Positions 43,742 through 51,806 are shown, counted from the first letter of the stretch. The stretch is DNA of 64,000 nucleotides from Curtobacterium sp. VKM Ac-1393 (GCF_015350995.1 NZ_JADKRW010000006.1:248001-312000); one strand, 5' to 3'. Program-made: numbers and translations. The notes: generated by a model not told the origin, from the sequence alone.

Positions 43742-43783
43742 CGACGGGAGGCCCGTGGCGACACCGCCACGGGCCTCCCGTCG
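43742..43783. repeat. GGGAGGC/GCCTCCC palindromic element, copy 3
   Basis: A perfect 19-bp stem starting CGACGGGAGGCCCGTGGCG with loop ACAC forms a hairpin 22 nt downstream of upp. It could act as the upp terminator. Confidence 0.88.
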
Positions 43784-43839
43784 TCCGTCAGTCCGGTCGA
43801 TGGCCACCGGTGCGCGGAACGCACCGTCCGCTCGGACGG

Positions 43840-43869
43840 TTGACACCGTGTTGGTATACCGCCGATACT
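43840..43869 (+). promoter_or_regulatory. Consensus promoter of a leaderless small ORF
   Basis: A perfect -35 box TTGACA at 43840-43845 and a -10 box GATACT at 43864-43869 are separated by 18 bp. The first base expected for transcription, 43876, is the A of the ATG of the 32-residue ORF. This is the strongest-looking sigma-70 promoter in the window together with that at 56841. Confidence 0.75.
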
Positions 43870-43875
43870 CGTCAC

Positions 43876-43974
43876 ATGACTGCAACCCTGTCCACCCGCG
43901 TCCTCTCCGAGGTCCAGGGGACTGCCGGCATGATGATGCCGGCTGCCGTCATGCGTTGTCGAATGTGTGCCTGA
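43876..43974 (+). CDS. Leaderless 32-residue ORF, possible regulatory leader peptide
   Basis: The ORF begins MTATLSTRVLSEVQG and ends VMRCRMCA, with two cysteines in the last five residues. It starts at the predicted transcription start, so it would be translated without a leader. An 8-bp hairpin (GCCGGCAT, loop GATG, 43924-43943) lies inside it. Its stop is 241 nt upstream of a winged-helix regulator gene on the same strand, with no obvious second promoter. Cys-ending leader peptides control sulfur genes by attenuation in some actinobacteria, which suggests a similar device. It could also be a small functional peptide. Confidence 0.55.
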   Translation: MTATLSTRVLSEVQGTAGMMMPAAVMRCRMCA

Positions 43975-44215
43975 TCGGCACCCGTTCCAGCCGGATCCCC
44001 CGCGACACCACCCCGGTCGCGAGCGTGTGATCCCCGGGTGACGGACACCGTCGGCGACGCGCACCACGTCACGAGGTCTGTCTCCCGTTCCCCTCGGGTC
44101 AGCCCCGGTCCGCAGCAGGACCGCAGGGCACCGGCGTTCCGCCGTACCCGGGTCGACGCATTCGACACCGCCGCAGCGCCACACGCGCACCGGCCACATC
44201 GCCCGGAGAACCACC

Positions 44216-44986
44216 ATGTCGCTCACCATCGCCCAGCCCCGCACCGTGCTCCGCTCCGCCGCCCCCGCGCCGACCGACCTCGGCACCGTCACGCCGATCC
44301 GGCCGCGTCCGGCCTCGCCGGCCGCCGCCGGGCAGACCACCGTGCCGACCAGCCCCGTCGTGGCCCCGCAGCGCAACCGCTCCCTGCCGGAAGGGACCGA
44401 GGCTCGTGGGTTCGCCCTGTACGTCGGGATCGACGAAGCGAAGGCCGCCGCCGCCGGCACCACGCTCGCGGCCGTGGTCGAGCAGCTCAAGGCCCTGACG
44501 GCACAGCTGGTCCCGAACTCGGAGACCTACGCGGCCGTCGCCGTCGCCGCCGAGCAGTCCGGTGGGCGCGACGTCGACGTCGTCCGGCTCGCGCTGCAGG
44601 ACCGTTCCGCGGTCGCCGCGCGCAAGCAGGCCGAGAAGCCCGAACCCGAGGAGACGGGTGTCGTCATCGACATCTCCCGGAAGCGGGTCACGCTCGACGG
44701 CGAGGCAGCACCCCTGACCTACAAGGAGTTCGAGCTCCTGCAGTTCCTCGTCCTGCGGGAAGGACAGACCGTGGACCGCTCGGCGATCATCGACGGCCTG
44801 TGGTCGGACGGCGAGGACGAGACCCCGAACGAGCGCACGATCGACGTGCACGTGCGTCGACTCCGCTCCAAGCTCGGCGCCTTCGAGGAGATCGTCCGCA
44901 CCGTCCGCGGTGTGGGTTACCGGTTCGACCGGCACGCCGACGTGGCCGTGCGCTACGCCTCGACGCCGTCGCCGGACCTCTTCTGA
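44216..44986 (+). CDS. OmpR-type winged-helix regulator without receiver domain
   Basis: This 256-residue protein ends in an OmpR/PhoB winged helix (about residues 155-245: LTYKEFELLQFLVLREGQ, then NERTIDVHVRRLRSKLG and VRGVGYRF). The N-terminal 150 residues are Ala/Pro-rich with a GFALYVGIDEAKAAAAG segment and carry no aspartate phosphorylation site, so it is not a normal response regulator. GGAGAA lies 5 nt before the ATG. The 241-nt stretch between the leaderless ORF and this gene holds no other convincing feature. The signal it responds to is unknown. Confidence 0.8.
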   Translation: MSLTIAQPRTVLRSAAPAPTDLGTVTPIRPRPASPAAAGQTTVPTSPVVAPQRNRSLPEGTEARGFALYVGIDEAKAAAAGTTLAAVVEQLKALTAQLVPNSETYAAVAVAAEQSGGRDVDVVRLALQDRSAVAARKQAEKPEPEETGVVIDISRKRVTLDGEAAPLTYKEFELLQFLVLREGQTVDRSAIIDGLWSDGEDETPNERTIDVHVRRLRSKLGAFEEIVRTVRGVGYRFDRHADVAVRYASTPSPDLF

Positions 44987-45046
44987 TCCACACCGGCCGC
45001 TCTTGGTGAACTCGCAGCGAACGACGTGCGGGGAGGCTAGCGCGCC

Positions 45047-45065
45047 GTTACCGCTTCGTTATACA
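45047..45065 (+). promoter_or_regulatory. GTTACC direct repeat overlapping a TATACA -10 box
   Basis: GTTACC-GCTTC-GTTATA at 45047-45063 repeats the 11-bp spacing seen ahead of the M23 gene at 11217. The second hexamer merges with TATACA at 45060-45065, a good -10 box, while no -35 box is evident. This suggests a promoter needing an activator such as MtrA. Confidence 0.4.
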
Positions 45066-45071
45066 GTCGGT

Positions 45072-45173
45072 CGTGCAGACGGTGTTTGCTGTGGCACCGC
45101 CTGCGGAATGTGATTGCAGGACACTCTTGGTGCAAGGGAGAGGGCCGGTCGCTCGGAAGAGCGGCCGGCCCTC
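45072..45173 (+). ncRNA. Candidate small RNA
   Basis: From the predicted start near 45072 to a 15-bp hairpin at 45140-45173 (GAGGGCCGGTCGCTC arm, loop GGAA) there are about 100 nt without a convincing gene. An ORF of 51 codons from GTG 45073 runs through the hairpin and has no family resemblance. The hairpin resembles a terminator but its 3' T run is weak. It lies between the winged-helix regulator and the marR-photolyase operon. Confidence 0.35.
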
Positions 45174-45264
45174 GTGCATGTCGGAGCGCATGCATGTCGG
45201 GTACGCGGCTGTCGGGGGCCGTCGGTAGTGTGGGCAGACCGTCCGACCAGAGGGGAACGCGATC

Positions 45265-45774
45265 GTGAGCGAGTCACGCCGCAGTGAGAAGGCAACCGCC
45301 GTCGCTGCATGGGAAGCGCTGTTCCGCGCCCAGGTCACCGTGATGCGGAGTCTCAACGCCGACTTCCCCGGCGGCGAGATCTCCTTCAACGAGTACGACG
45401 TCTGCTTCAACCTGTCGACGCAGCCGGGCCGACGCTGCCGGATGCGTGACCTCACCGGGCACCTGCTCCTGACCCAGCCGAGCGTGAGCCGCCTGGTCGA
45501 CCGGCTCCTCGCCCGCGGGATCGTCGAGAAGCAGCCGGATCCGTCCGACGCCCGTGGCGTGATCGTGGCCCTCACCGCGCACGGCTTCGACGTCTACCGT
45601 CAGGTGGCGGTGCAGCACGCGGCGAGCATCGCGCAGCAGGTCGGCGCCGGTCTGACCGATGCCGAACTCCGCACGCTCACCGAGCTCTGCACGAAACTGC
45701 GGCTCGCGGCGGGCACCTCCGGCCGTCGTGCCGTCGCACGAACCGTCTCCGAGTCCGATCCGGCACCGGTGTGA
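45265..45774 (+). CDS. MarR family transcriptional regulator
   Basis: This 169-residue protein has the MarR winged helix, with recognition region MRDLTGHLLLTQPSVSRLVDRL near 61-82 and the wing DPSDARGVIVALT near 93-105. Cysteines at about residues 51 and 60 flank the helix start and could sense oxidation, as in some MarR proteins. AGGGG precedes the GTG, and TAGTGT at 45226 supplies a -10. The photolyase gene overlaps its stop (GTGA), so it likely regulates its own operon. Confidence 0.86.
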   Translation: MSESRRSEKATAVAAWEALFRAQVTVMRSLNADFPGGEISFNEYDVCFNLSTQPGRRCRMRDLTGHLLLTQPSVSRLVDRLLARGIVEKQPDPSDARGVIVALTAHGFDVYRQVAVQHAASIAQQVGAGLTDAELRTLTELCTKLRLAAGTSGRRAVARTVSESDPAPV

Positions 45775-47120
45775 CCGGCGCACTGGTCTGGCTCCGGGAC
45801 GACCTGCGGCTGGCCGACAACCCCGCGCTGCGCGCCGCGATCGACCACGGCGGCGACGTCACGGTGGCCTACGTCCTCGACGAGGACTCCCCGGGCATCC
45901 GGGCGATCGGTGCCGCCAGTCGCTGGTGGATCCACCACTCGTTGTCCGCCCTCGACGCGGAACTGCAGGAGCGCGGCTCCCGGCTCGTCCTGCGCCGGGG
46001 CGCCGCTGCGGACGTGATCGACGCCCTCGTCGCCGACAGCGGTGCCGACGCCGTCTACTGGAACCGTCGGTACGGCCCTGCCGAACGCGACGTCGACGCC
46101 GGCATCAAGGCCGCACTGCACGACCGTGGCACCGAAGCGCACAGCTTCGCCGCGAACCTGCTCTGGGAACCGTGGACGGTCCTGACCGGCCAGGGCGAGG
46201 CGTACAAGGTCTTCACCCCGTTCTGGAACGCCGTGCAGGCGATGCCGGAACCCCGGCACCCGCTGCCGAAGCCCCGCGACCTGCCCGCGCCGGCGTCCGT
46301 CGACGGCGACACCCTCGACGACTGGGGGCTGCTGCCGACCCGTCCCGACTGGGCCGGCGGGCTCCGTGACTCGTGGACGCCCGGCGAGCAGGGGGCGCAA
46401 CGGCAGCTCGAGCACTTCGTCGAGCACGCGCTCGAGGACTACGACCAGCGCGACGAACCCGCGATGGAGTCCACCAGCGGCCTGTCCCCGTACCTGCGGT
46501 GGGGCGAGATCAGCCCGTACCAGGTGTGGCACCGGCTGCACGAGCGACTCGAGCCCGCGCAGCGTCAGCACGCCTCGGCGTTCCTGCGACAGCTGGCGTG
46601 GCGCGAGTTCAACTGGAACGAGTACTTCCACTGCGACGACATCGCGACGGTGAACGTCCGCCGCGGGTTCGACGCCTTCCCGTGGCGCGACGTGTCCGAA
46701 GCCGAGCTCGACCGCTGGCGCACCGGCACGACCGGGTTCGACCTGGTCGATGCAGGCATGCGCGAGCTCTGGCACACCGGGGTCATGCACAACCGCGTGC
46801 GCCTGGCCGCCGGCAGCTTCCTGGTGAAGAACCTGCTGGTCGACTGGCGGGTCGGCGAGCAGTGGTTCTGGGACACGTTGGTCGACGCCGACGCCGCGAA
46901 CAACCCGGCGAACTGGCAGTGGGTCGCGGGGTCCGGGTTCGACGCCGCACCGTACTTCCGGGTGTTCAACCCCGACCGGCAGCTCGAGCGCTTCGACCCG
47001 CACCGCGAGTACGTGCACCGGTGGGTCCCGGCAGAGGAGCTCCGGCCCGAGCCGATGGTCGACCTCAAGGCCACGCGCCAGCGTGCGCTCGACGCCTACG
47101 AACAGATGCGTCGGTCATGA
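45771..47120 (+). CDS. phrB: Deoxyribodipyrimidine photolyase (class I)
   Basis: This 449-residue flavoenzyme uses blue light to split pyrimidine dimers. The N-terminal antenna domain starts LVWLRDDLRLADNPAL. The FAD domain shows TSGLSPYLRWGEISP near 234, QLAWREFNWNEYFH near 271, MHNRVRLAAGSFLVK near 337, and the WQWVAGSGFDAAPYFRVFNP end near 382. Active-site Asn and tryptophans are in place. The GTG overlaps marR and the next ATG overlaps its stop, giving a three-gene operon. Confidence 0.94.
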   Translation: MTGALVWLRDDLRLADNPALRAAIDHGGDVTVAYVLDEDSPGIRAIGAASRWWIHHSLSALDAELQERGSRLVLRRGAAADVIDALVADSGADAVYWNRRYGPAERDVDAGIKAALHDRGTEAHSFAANLLWEPWTVLTGQGEAYKVFTPFWNAVQAMPEPRHPLPKPRDLPAPASVDGDTLDDWGLLPTRPDWAGGLRDSWTPGEQGAQRQLEHFVEHALEDYDQRDEPAMESTSGLSPYLRWGEISPYQVWHRLHERLEPAQRQHASAFLRQLAWREFNWNEYFHCDDIATVNVRRGFDAFPWRDVSEAELDRWRTGTTGFDLVDAGMRELWHTGVMHNRVRLAAGSFLVKNLLVDWRVGEQWFWDTLVDADAANNPANWQWVAGSGFDAAPYFRVFNPDRQLERFDPHREYVHRWVPAEELRPEPMVDLKATRQRALDAYEQMRRS

Positions 47121-48553
47121 ACCGGTGGGACACCGTCGTTGGACAGGTCGACGCGGTCTTCCGTGACCGCGTCGAGCGCGGCGTCGCGCCGAGCAGTGCG
47201 TGGGGCGTGTTCGACCGGACCGGCCTCGTCGCGTCGGGTGGCCACGGCGACCGCGGTGACGGACAGCGCCCGGATGCCGACAGCGTGTACCGGATCGCAT
47301 CGTGCACCAAGAGCGTCACCGCGGCGACCCTGCTGACGCTCGTCGCTGACGGCCGCTTGTCACTCGACACCCCGATCACGGAGTTCGTCCCCGCGTTCGC
47401 CGCCGTCGGCCTGCCGACGCCGGACTCCCCCGTGCCCACGGTCCGGATGCTGCTGACGATGTCCGCGGGCTTCCCCACGGACGACCCCTGGGCGGACCGG
47501 CAGGAGTCGATCACCGACGCCGAGCTCGACGACGTCCTGCGCGGTGGGCTGCTGTTCGACTCCGTGCCCGGCACCCGGTTCGCGTACTCGAACCTCGGCT
47601 ACGCACTGCTCGGCCGGGTCGTCGCGGTGGTCACCGGGCGTCCGTTCACCGAGGCCGCGCGCGACACCGTGCTCCGTCCGCTCGGCCTCGACGCCACGGT
47701 GTTCAGCGCCGCCGCGTCGGACGGGTACGTCGTCACCGGGTTCCGCCCGCACGACGGCGACTGGGAACCCCTGCCGATGACCGGGCCCGGTGCGTTCTCG
47801 TCGATCGGCGGACTCTTCTCGACCGTCGACGACCTCGCACGCTGGGCGACACACCTCGCCTCCGCGTCCTCCGATTCGCCGGAGCCCGGCCCGGTGTCCC
47901 CGGCGGACCGCCGACTCATGCAGCAGGCGATGCGGGTGGTGCCGTCCGCCGTGGTACCCGGATCGTCGCGGGCCACGGCCTACGGGTTCGGGCTGTTCGT
48001 CGAGCAGGACGACCGGTTCGGCGAGCTCGTCTCACACTCCGGCGGCTACCCCGGGTTCTCGGCGCACATGCGGTGGTCCACGCAGACCGGCCTCGGTGTC
48101 GTCGCGTTCGAGAACGCCACGCAGGCGAAGGTCTCCGTCGCCGCGCAGCAGGCGCACGACGTGCTCCTCGAGTCCGCACGGACGACGTCCTCCGACGGGC
48201 GGGCACGACCCGTCGGCACCGGCCCGACCATCCAGGCCACGCGAGCCGCGCAGGCTGCCGTCACGGGCCTCCTGGCCGACTGGCGGGACGACGTGGCGGA
48301 CGCGCTGTGCACGCCCAACGTGGCGATGGACGTGCCCTACGACCGCCGTCGGCGTGCCGTCGCCGCCGCGGTCGCCGAGGTCGGCGCCGACGTGACGGCC
48401 GACCCCGTCGCCGAACAGACCGTTGCCCCCTCGCACCTGCGCTGGTGGTTGCCCGGCACCTGCGGGCGGCTCCGCGTCGAGATCCGACTGGCCCCCGCGG
48501 CGAGCGGTCGAGTCCAGACCCTGACCGTCACGGCGGAGCCCGCAGAACGCTGA
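47117..48553 (+). CDS. Serine beta-lactamase-like hydrolase
   Basis: This 478-residue protein is a class C beta-lactamase/DD-peptidase-like enzyme of the EstB kind. The nucleophile motif SCTK is near residue 62, YSN near 156 and HSGG near 305; no signal peptide is present. A C-terminal part of about 120 residues follows the hydrolase domain. Cytosolic members are usually esterases or amidases, so antibiotic resistance should not be assumed. Its ATG overlaps the photolyase stop (ATGA), an unusual partnership. Confidence 0.82.
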   Translation: MNRWDTVVGQVDAVFRDRVERGVAPSSAWGVFDRTGLVASGGHGDRGDGQRPDADSVYRIASCTKSVTAATLLTLVADGRLSLDTPITEFVPAFAAVGLPTPDSPVPTVRMLLTMSAGFPTDDPWADRQESITDAELDDVLRGGLLFDSVPGTRFAYSNLGYALLGRVVAVVTGRPFTEAARDTVLRPLGLDATVFSAAASDGYVVTGFRPHDGDWEPLPMTGPGAFSSIGGLFSTVDDLARWATHLASASSDSPEPGPVSPADRRLMQQAMRVVPSAVVPGSSRATAYGFGLFVEQDDRFGELVSHSGGYPGFSAHMRWSTQTGLGVVAFENATQAKVSVAAQQAHDVLLESARTTSSDGRARPVGTGPTIQATRAAQAAVTGLLADWRDDVADALCTPNVAMDVPYDRRRRAVAAAVAEVGADVTADPVAEQTVAPSHLRWWLPGTCGRLRVEIRLAPAASGRVQTLTVTAEPAER

Positions 48554-48578
48554 CGCCCGGGCGGTCCACGCATCGCCG

Positions 48579-49550
48579 TCAGACCGGCGGGCGACCGCCC
48601 ACGAACCCGAGGGCACGCGCGGCGACCCGGGTCCCTTCGCGCGCCGCTGCACCGACCCGCACCGGATCGGTGGCCCACGCGCGGACGAACCCCGCCACGA
48701 ACGCGTCGCCGGCCCCGACGGTGTCGACGACCGTCGCCGGGGTGGCGGGGACGCGCTGCGTGCGCTTGCCGCGCCGGCCGACGAGCACGCCGTCGGCCCC
48801 GATCGTGACCACCACGAGCGGCACGTGCTCGGTCAGGCGTCGCACGGCGTCGTCGAGGTCGGTGGTGCCGGTCAGTTCGAGGGCCTCTTGGCGGCCGGGG
48901 AAGACGACGTCCACCCCGGCGAGGGCGTCGAGGAAGTCCGCCGGCCCGACCGACCGGACGATCGACGCCGAGGACGGGTCGAGCGACACGCGTGCCGCGC
49001 CGCTCCGGGCACGCGCGACCAGGGACGCGATGCGGTCCGCGCCACCCCCGAGCATCGCGTGCCCGGTCAGGTGCACGATGTCCGCCCGCTGCGCCACGGC
49101 CTCGGGGACGTCCGCTGCGGTGAGCTTCCCGCTCGCCGCCGGGTCGGACATCGCCGTCCGCCCGCTGTCGTTGCGCACCGACACCACGACGCCGGTCGAG
49201 GTCAACGCGTCGTACCGCAGGTGCGGGCGGACCCCGGCGTCCTCCAGGGAGCGCTCGTGCCGGTAGACGTCGTCGACACCGACACGGGCGACGATCTCGA
49301 CCTCGGCCCCCAACCAGCCGAGCCACGCAGCGGTGTTGCCGGCGGCACCGGTGGGACGGTGGCGGATCACCGCCGCGGGGTCGTGGACGCCCATGGTGTG
49401 TGCGGTGGTCTGCACGAGGACGCCGTCCAGGACGTCGCCGACGACCAGGAAGCGTTTTCCGGCACCGCGACGACGGCCCGCGACCACCCGCCCGGCACGG
49501 GTGCCCTCGGGCCGCGACACGGGCACGGAGGCCTCTTGCGGCATGGACAT
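48579..49550 (-). CDS. PfkB family carbohydrate/nucleoside kinase
   Basis: This 323-residue ribokinase-type enzyme starts its domain at FLVVGDVLDGVLV near residue 34 after a basic leader. GAAGNTAAWLGWLGAEV near 67 and the second PfkB signature VDTVGAGDAFVAGFV near 277, with the catalytic Asp, are complete. TAGACT lies 7 nt before the ATG at 49550, so this start is preferred over the ATG two codons later. The substrate could be ribose, fructose-phosphate or a nucleoside. It is convergent with the beta-lactamase-like gene. Confidence 0.85.
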   Translation of the reverse strand: MSMPQEASVPVSRPEGTRAGRVVAGRRRGAGKRFLVVGDVLDGVLVQTTAHTMGVHDPAAVIRHRPTGAAGNTAAWLGWLGAEVEIVARVGVDDVYRHERSLEDAGVRPHLRYDALTSTGVVVSVRNDSGRTAMSDPAASGKLTAADVPEAVAQRADIVHLTGHAMLGGGADRIASLVARARSGAARVSLDPSSASIVRSVGPADFLDALAGVDVVFPGRQEALELTGTTDLDDAVRRLTEHVPLVVVTIGADGVLVGRRGKRTQRVPATPATVVDTVGAGDAFVAGFVRAWATDPVRVGAAAREGTRVAARALGFVGGRPPV

Positions 49551-49715
49551 CGCTCCCAGTCTACGTGGAACCGAGCAAAGCTCCGTTTTCGGGGCCGTAC
49601 AGCGCGGGGAGCGTCGAAGGCCGACGGTCGCTACCCGACCGTGCGACCGGTAACATACTCCATGCCACCGCGTGCACGGTCGAGTGACCGCCGCCGCCGA
49701 TCCGACGGAGATGCC

Positions 49716-50285
49716 ATGCCCCGGAAGCCCGACCCGACGCTCAAGCCGGCGATCCTCGAGAAGGTCACGCAGCACCTGCTCGACACCAAGCTCGAAGACG
49801 TCTCGGTCCGCAGCCTGGGCCGGGTCCTGGGCACCAGTGCGTACCCGATCGTGTACCACTTCGGCTCGCGCGATGCGCTCATCGACTCGGTCGTCGAACA
49901 CCTCACCGACACGGTCTGCAACGCCGCCCTCGACCCGTCCGCCGACCACGACGCGCTCGGCGACTACCTGGTGGCGACCTTCGGGGGCCTCGACGAGCCG
50001 CACCGGGCGCTGGCAGCACGGCTGACCTTCGAGCTCGGAGCGGTCGAGGCACTCGATGGCGGCGTCCGACAACGCACGCTGCACCGCGACCGCGTGGCCG
50101 CGATCAGCGCGTGGTGCCGGGCACACGACCACGACGGCGACGCCGCCGAACAGGCTGCGCGGACCGCGGTGATGGCCGCACGCGGCGCGCAGTGGGCCGC
50201 GATCGTCGACCGGGAACGCACCGACACGGACGCCGCCCTGCGCGCGATCGCCGACCGCCTGGAATCACGCATCGCCGCATCGTGA
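49716..50285 (+). CDS. TetR family transcriptional regulator
   Basis: This 189-residue protein has a TetR DNA-binding domain (LEDVSVRSLGRVLGTSAYPIVYHF near residues 26-49) and a helical ligand domain. GGAG lies 5 nt before the ATG at 49716. It is divergent from the PfkB kinase gene by 165 nt, so the two may be linked, but I see no palindromic operator there. The ligand is unknown. Confidence 0.85.
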   Translation: MPRKPDPTLKPAILEKVTQHLLDTKLEDVSVRSLGRVLGTSAYPIVYHFGSRDALIDSVVEHLTDTVCNAALDPSADHDALGDYLVATFGGLDEPHRALAARLTFELGAVEALDGGVRQRTLHRDRVAAISAWCRAHDHDGDAAEQAARTAVMAARGAQWAAIVDRERTDTDAALRAIADRLESRIAAS

Positions 50286-50318
50286 GCAGCAACGGCTCGA
50301 GACTGCGACCGGACGACG

Positions 50319-50358
50319 GACGGGAGGCACGGTGCCAGCTGGCACCGTGCCTCCCGTC
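50319..50358. repeat. GGGAGGC/GCCTCCC palindromic element, copy 4
   Basis: A perfect 40-bp palindrome centred between 50338 and 50339, identical over those 40 bp to the centre of copy 2 at 27805. It fills the convergent gap between the TetR gene and sodA. Confidence 0.9.
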
Positions 50359-50396
50359 TGTCCGTCGGTCGCGTCACGCGACCCGCGGTCGGTGGA

Positions 50397-51011
50397 TCAG
50401 ACCGTCACGAACGACTGCGACTTCGCGTTGGCGAAGCGCGCCGCGACGTTCTCCCAGTCGACGATGTTCCAGACGGCCTTGACGTAGTCCGCCTTGACGT
50501 TGAGGTAGTCGAGGTAGAAGGCGTGCTCCCACATGTCGAGCAGGAAGACCGGCACGAGGCCGAACGGCACGTTGGCCTGCTGGTCGAACAGCTGGAACGT
50601 GGTCAGCTTCTGGCCGACGGTGTCCCAGGCCAGGACTGCCCAGCCGGAGCCCTGGATGCCGTTCGCGACGGCGGCGAACTGTGCCTGGAACTTCTCGAAC
50701 GATCCGAAGAACTCGTCGATCGCCGCGGCGAGCTCGCCCTCGGGGACCTTGGTGTCCGGGCCGAGGTTGGTCCAGAAGATCGAGTGGTTGACGTGGCCAC
50801 CGAGGTGGAACGCCAGGTCCTTCTCGAGCTTGTTGATCGCACCGAAGTTGCCCGACTCGCGCGCTTCGCCGAGCTGCTGCAGCGCGGTGTTCGCTCCGGT
50901 CACGTAGGCCTGGTGGTGCTTGTCGTGGTGCAGCTGCATGATCTTGCCGCTGATGTGCGGCTCGAGTGCGGCGTAGTCGTACGGCAGCTCCGGCAGGGTG
51001 TACTCAGCCAT
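50397..51011 (-). CDS. sodA: Superoxide dismutase (Mn/Fe family)
   Basis: This 204-residue enzyme converts superoxide to peroxide and oxygen. Metal ligands are in [10 protein letters not shown] near 27-36, [10 protein letters not shown] near 71-80, and [13 protein letters not shown] near 158-170. The signature [10 protein letters not shown] favours the manganese type, although metal choice cannot be certain. AAAGGA precedes the ATG. The flavin reductase gene lies 44 nt upstream on the same strand and may share its transcript. Confidence 0.96.
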   Translation of the reverse strand: MAEYTLPELPYDYAALEPHISGKIMQLHHDKHHQAYVTGANTALQQLGEARESGNFGAINKLEKDLAFHLGGHVNHSIFWTNLGPDTKVPEGELAAAIDEFFGSFEKFQAQFAAVANGIQGSGWAVLAWDTVGQKLTTFQLFDQQANVPFGLVPVFLLDMWEHAFYLDYLNVKADYVKAVWNIVDWENVAARFANAKSQSFVTV

Positions 51012-51055
51012 GTGAGGTCCTTTCGATCAGTGGGTTGCGGATGGGATTCCGCGGC

Positions 51056-51565
51056 TCACGAGAGCCGGGAACGATCGGTGAGGGAGTGGAATTCCCGGTT
51101 GTGGTAGACCAGCGGCTCGCCGTGCTCGAGGCCGACGACGATGTCGAGGACCTCGGCGACGACGACGGTCGAGCTGCCGATCGGGGTCGTGGAGAGCGGA
51201 CGGCACCGCAGGGCACTGGCGGCGCTGGGCAGGTAGTGGTCCCCCGAAGGCAGCGTGCCCCAGATCGGGTCGTCGGCCGCCGGGCTGCCGGTCGAGGCGA
51301 AGCGGCGCGCCACGGCGACGCTGAGCGAGTCGACCAGGTGCACCACGAAGACAGGGGCTCCGAGGATGACGCCGGCGGACCCGGAGTTCGTGGAGAGCGA
51401 GAAGACCAGCACCGGCGGGTCGACCGCGACACTCGCCACGCTCGACGCCGTCAGCCCCGTCGGGCCGTCGGGCCCCTCCGCGGTGATGACGGCGACGCCG
51501 GCCGGGTGCCCGCGGAACGCGGACTTGTACGCGTCGGCGATGTTCGCCGGGGCTTCGTCGGGCAT
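51056..51565 (-). CDS. Flavin reductase domain protein
   Basis: This 169-residue protein has the flavin-reductase-like split barrel: FRGHPAGVAVITAEGPDGPTG near 17-37 and GLTASSVASVAVDPPVLVFS near 37-56, then VVVAEVLDIVVGLEHGEPL. It binds FMN or FAD and supplies reduced flavin to a partner oxygenase that is not in the window. A promoter with a 19-bp spacer and inverted repeat at 51622-51652 suggests control by a MerR/SoxR-type activator, which would fit its place beside sodA. Confidence 0.82.
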   Translation of the reverse strand: MPDEAPANIADAYKSAFRGHPAGVAVITAEGPDGPTGLTASSVASVAVDPPVLVFSLSTNSGSAGVILGAPVFVVHLVDSLSVAVARRFASTGSPAADDPIWGTLPSGDHYLPSAASALRCRPLSTTPIGSSTVVVAEVLDIVVGLEHGEPLVYHNREFHSLTDRSRLS

Positions 51566-51621
51566 GGTGTTCGTCGTCGTTCCTTCGGGAGGGGTGTGCC
51601 ATCACTGGGCGGGCAGCTCCC

Positions 51622-51652
51622 AACGTATGACCTGAACCATGGTTGAGGTCAA
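51622..51652 (-). promoter_or_regulatory. MerR/SoxR-type promoter of the flavin reductase-sodA unit
   Basis: On the minus strand TTGACC (51647-51652) and TACGTT (51622-51627) are separated by exactly 19 bp. The spacer and -35 hold a 24-bp inverted repeat with one mismatched pair, TGACCTGAACC facing GGTTGAGGTCA. The long spacer with a palindrome inside is the mark of promoters activated by MerR-family proteins; the sequence resembles the SoxR box. Confidence 0.6.
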
Positions 51653-51710
51653 CGATTCACAGGTTCGACGGTTCCCGGGCGTGCCGCATGACGCCGTGTG
51701 ACGCAGCCCG

Positions 51711-51806
51711 CGCCCCCGGCGGCGGACGTCAGCGCCGGTCGGCGGACGCCCCCGGCGGCGGACGTCAGCGCCGGTCGGCGGACGCCCCCGGCGGCGGACG
51801 TCAGCG
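51711..51806. repeat. 36-bp tandem repeat across the MFS gene stop
   Basis: A 36-bp unit starting CGCCCCCGGCGGCGGACGTC occurs at 51711-51746 and 51747-51782, with 24 bp of a third copy at 51783-51806. The third copy contains the stop codon of the MFS gene (51801-51803). The copies are identical. Confidence 0.92.

Noticed and set aside
45073..45228. 51-codon ORF after the GTTACC box as a gene
   Set aside because: It has no ribosome binding site, no recognisable domain and runs through a terminator-like hairpin, so an RNA is preferred, at low confidence.
47117..48553. Antibiotic resistance beta-lactamase
   Set aside because: There is no signal peptide, and cytosolic members of this branch are usually esterases or amidases.
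51711..51806. 36-bp repeats as a CRISPR array
   Set aside because: The copies abut without spacers and no cas gene is near; it is a plain tandem repeat.
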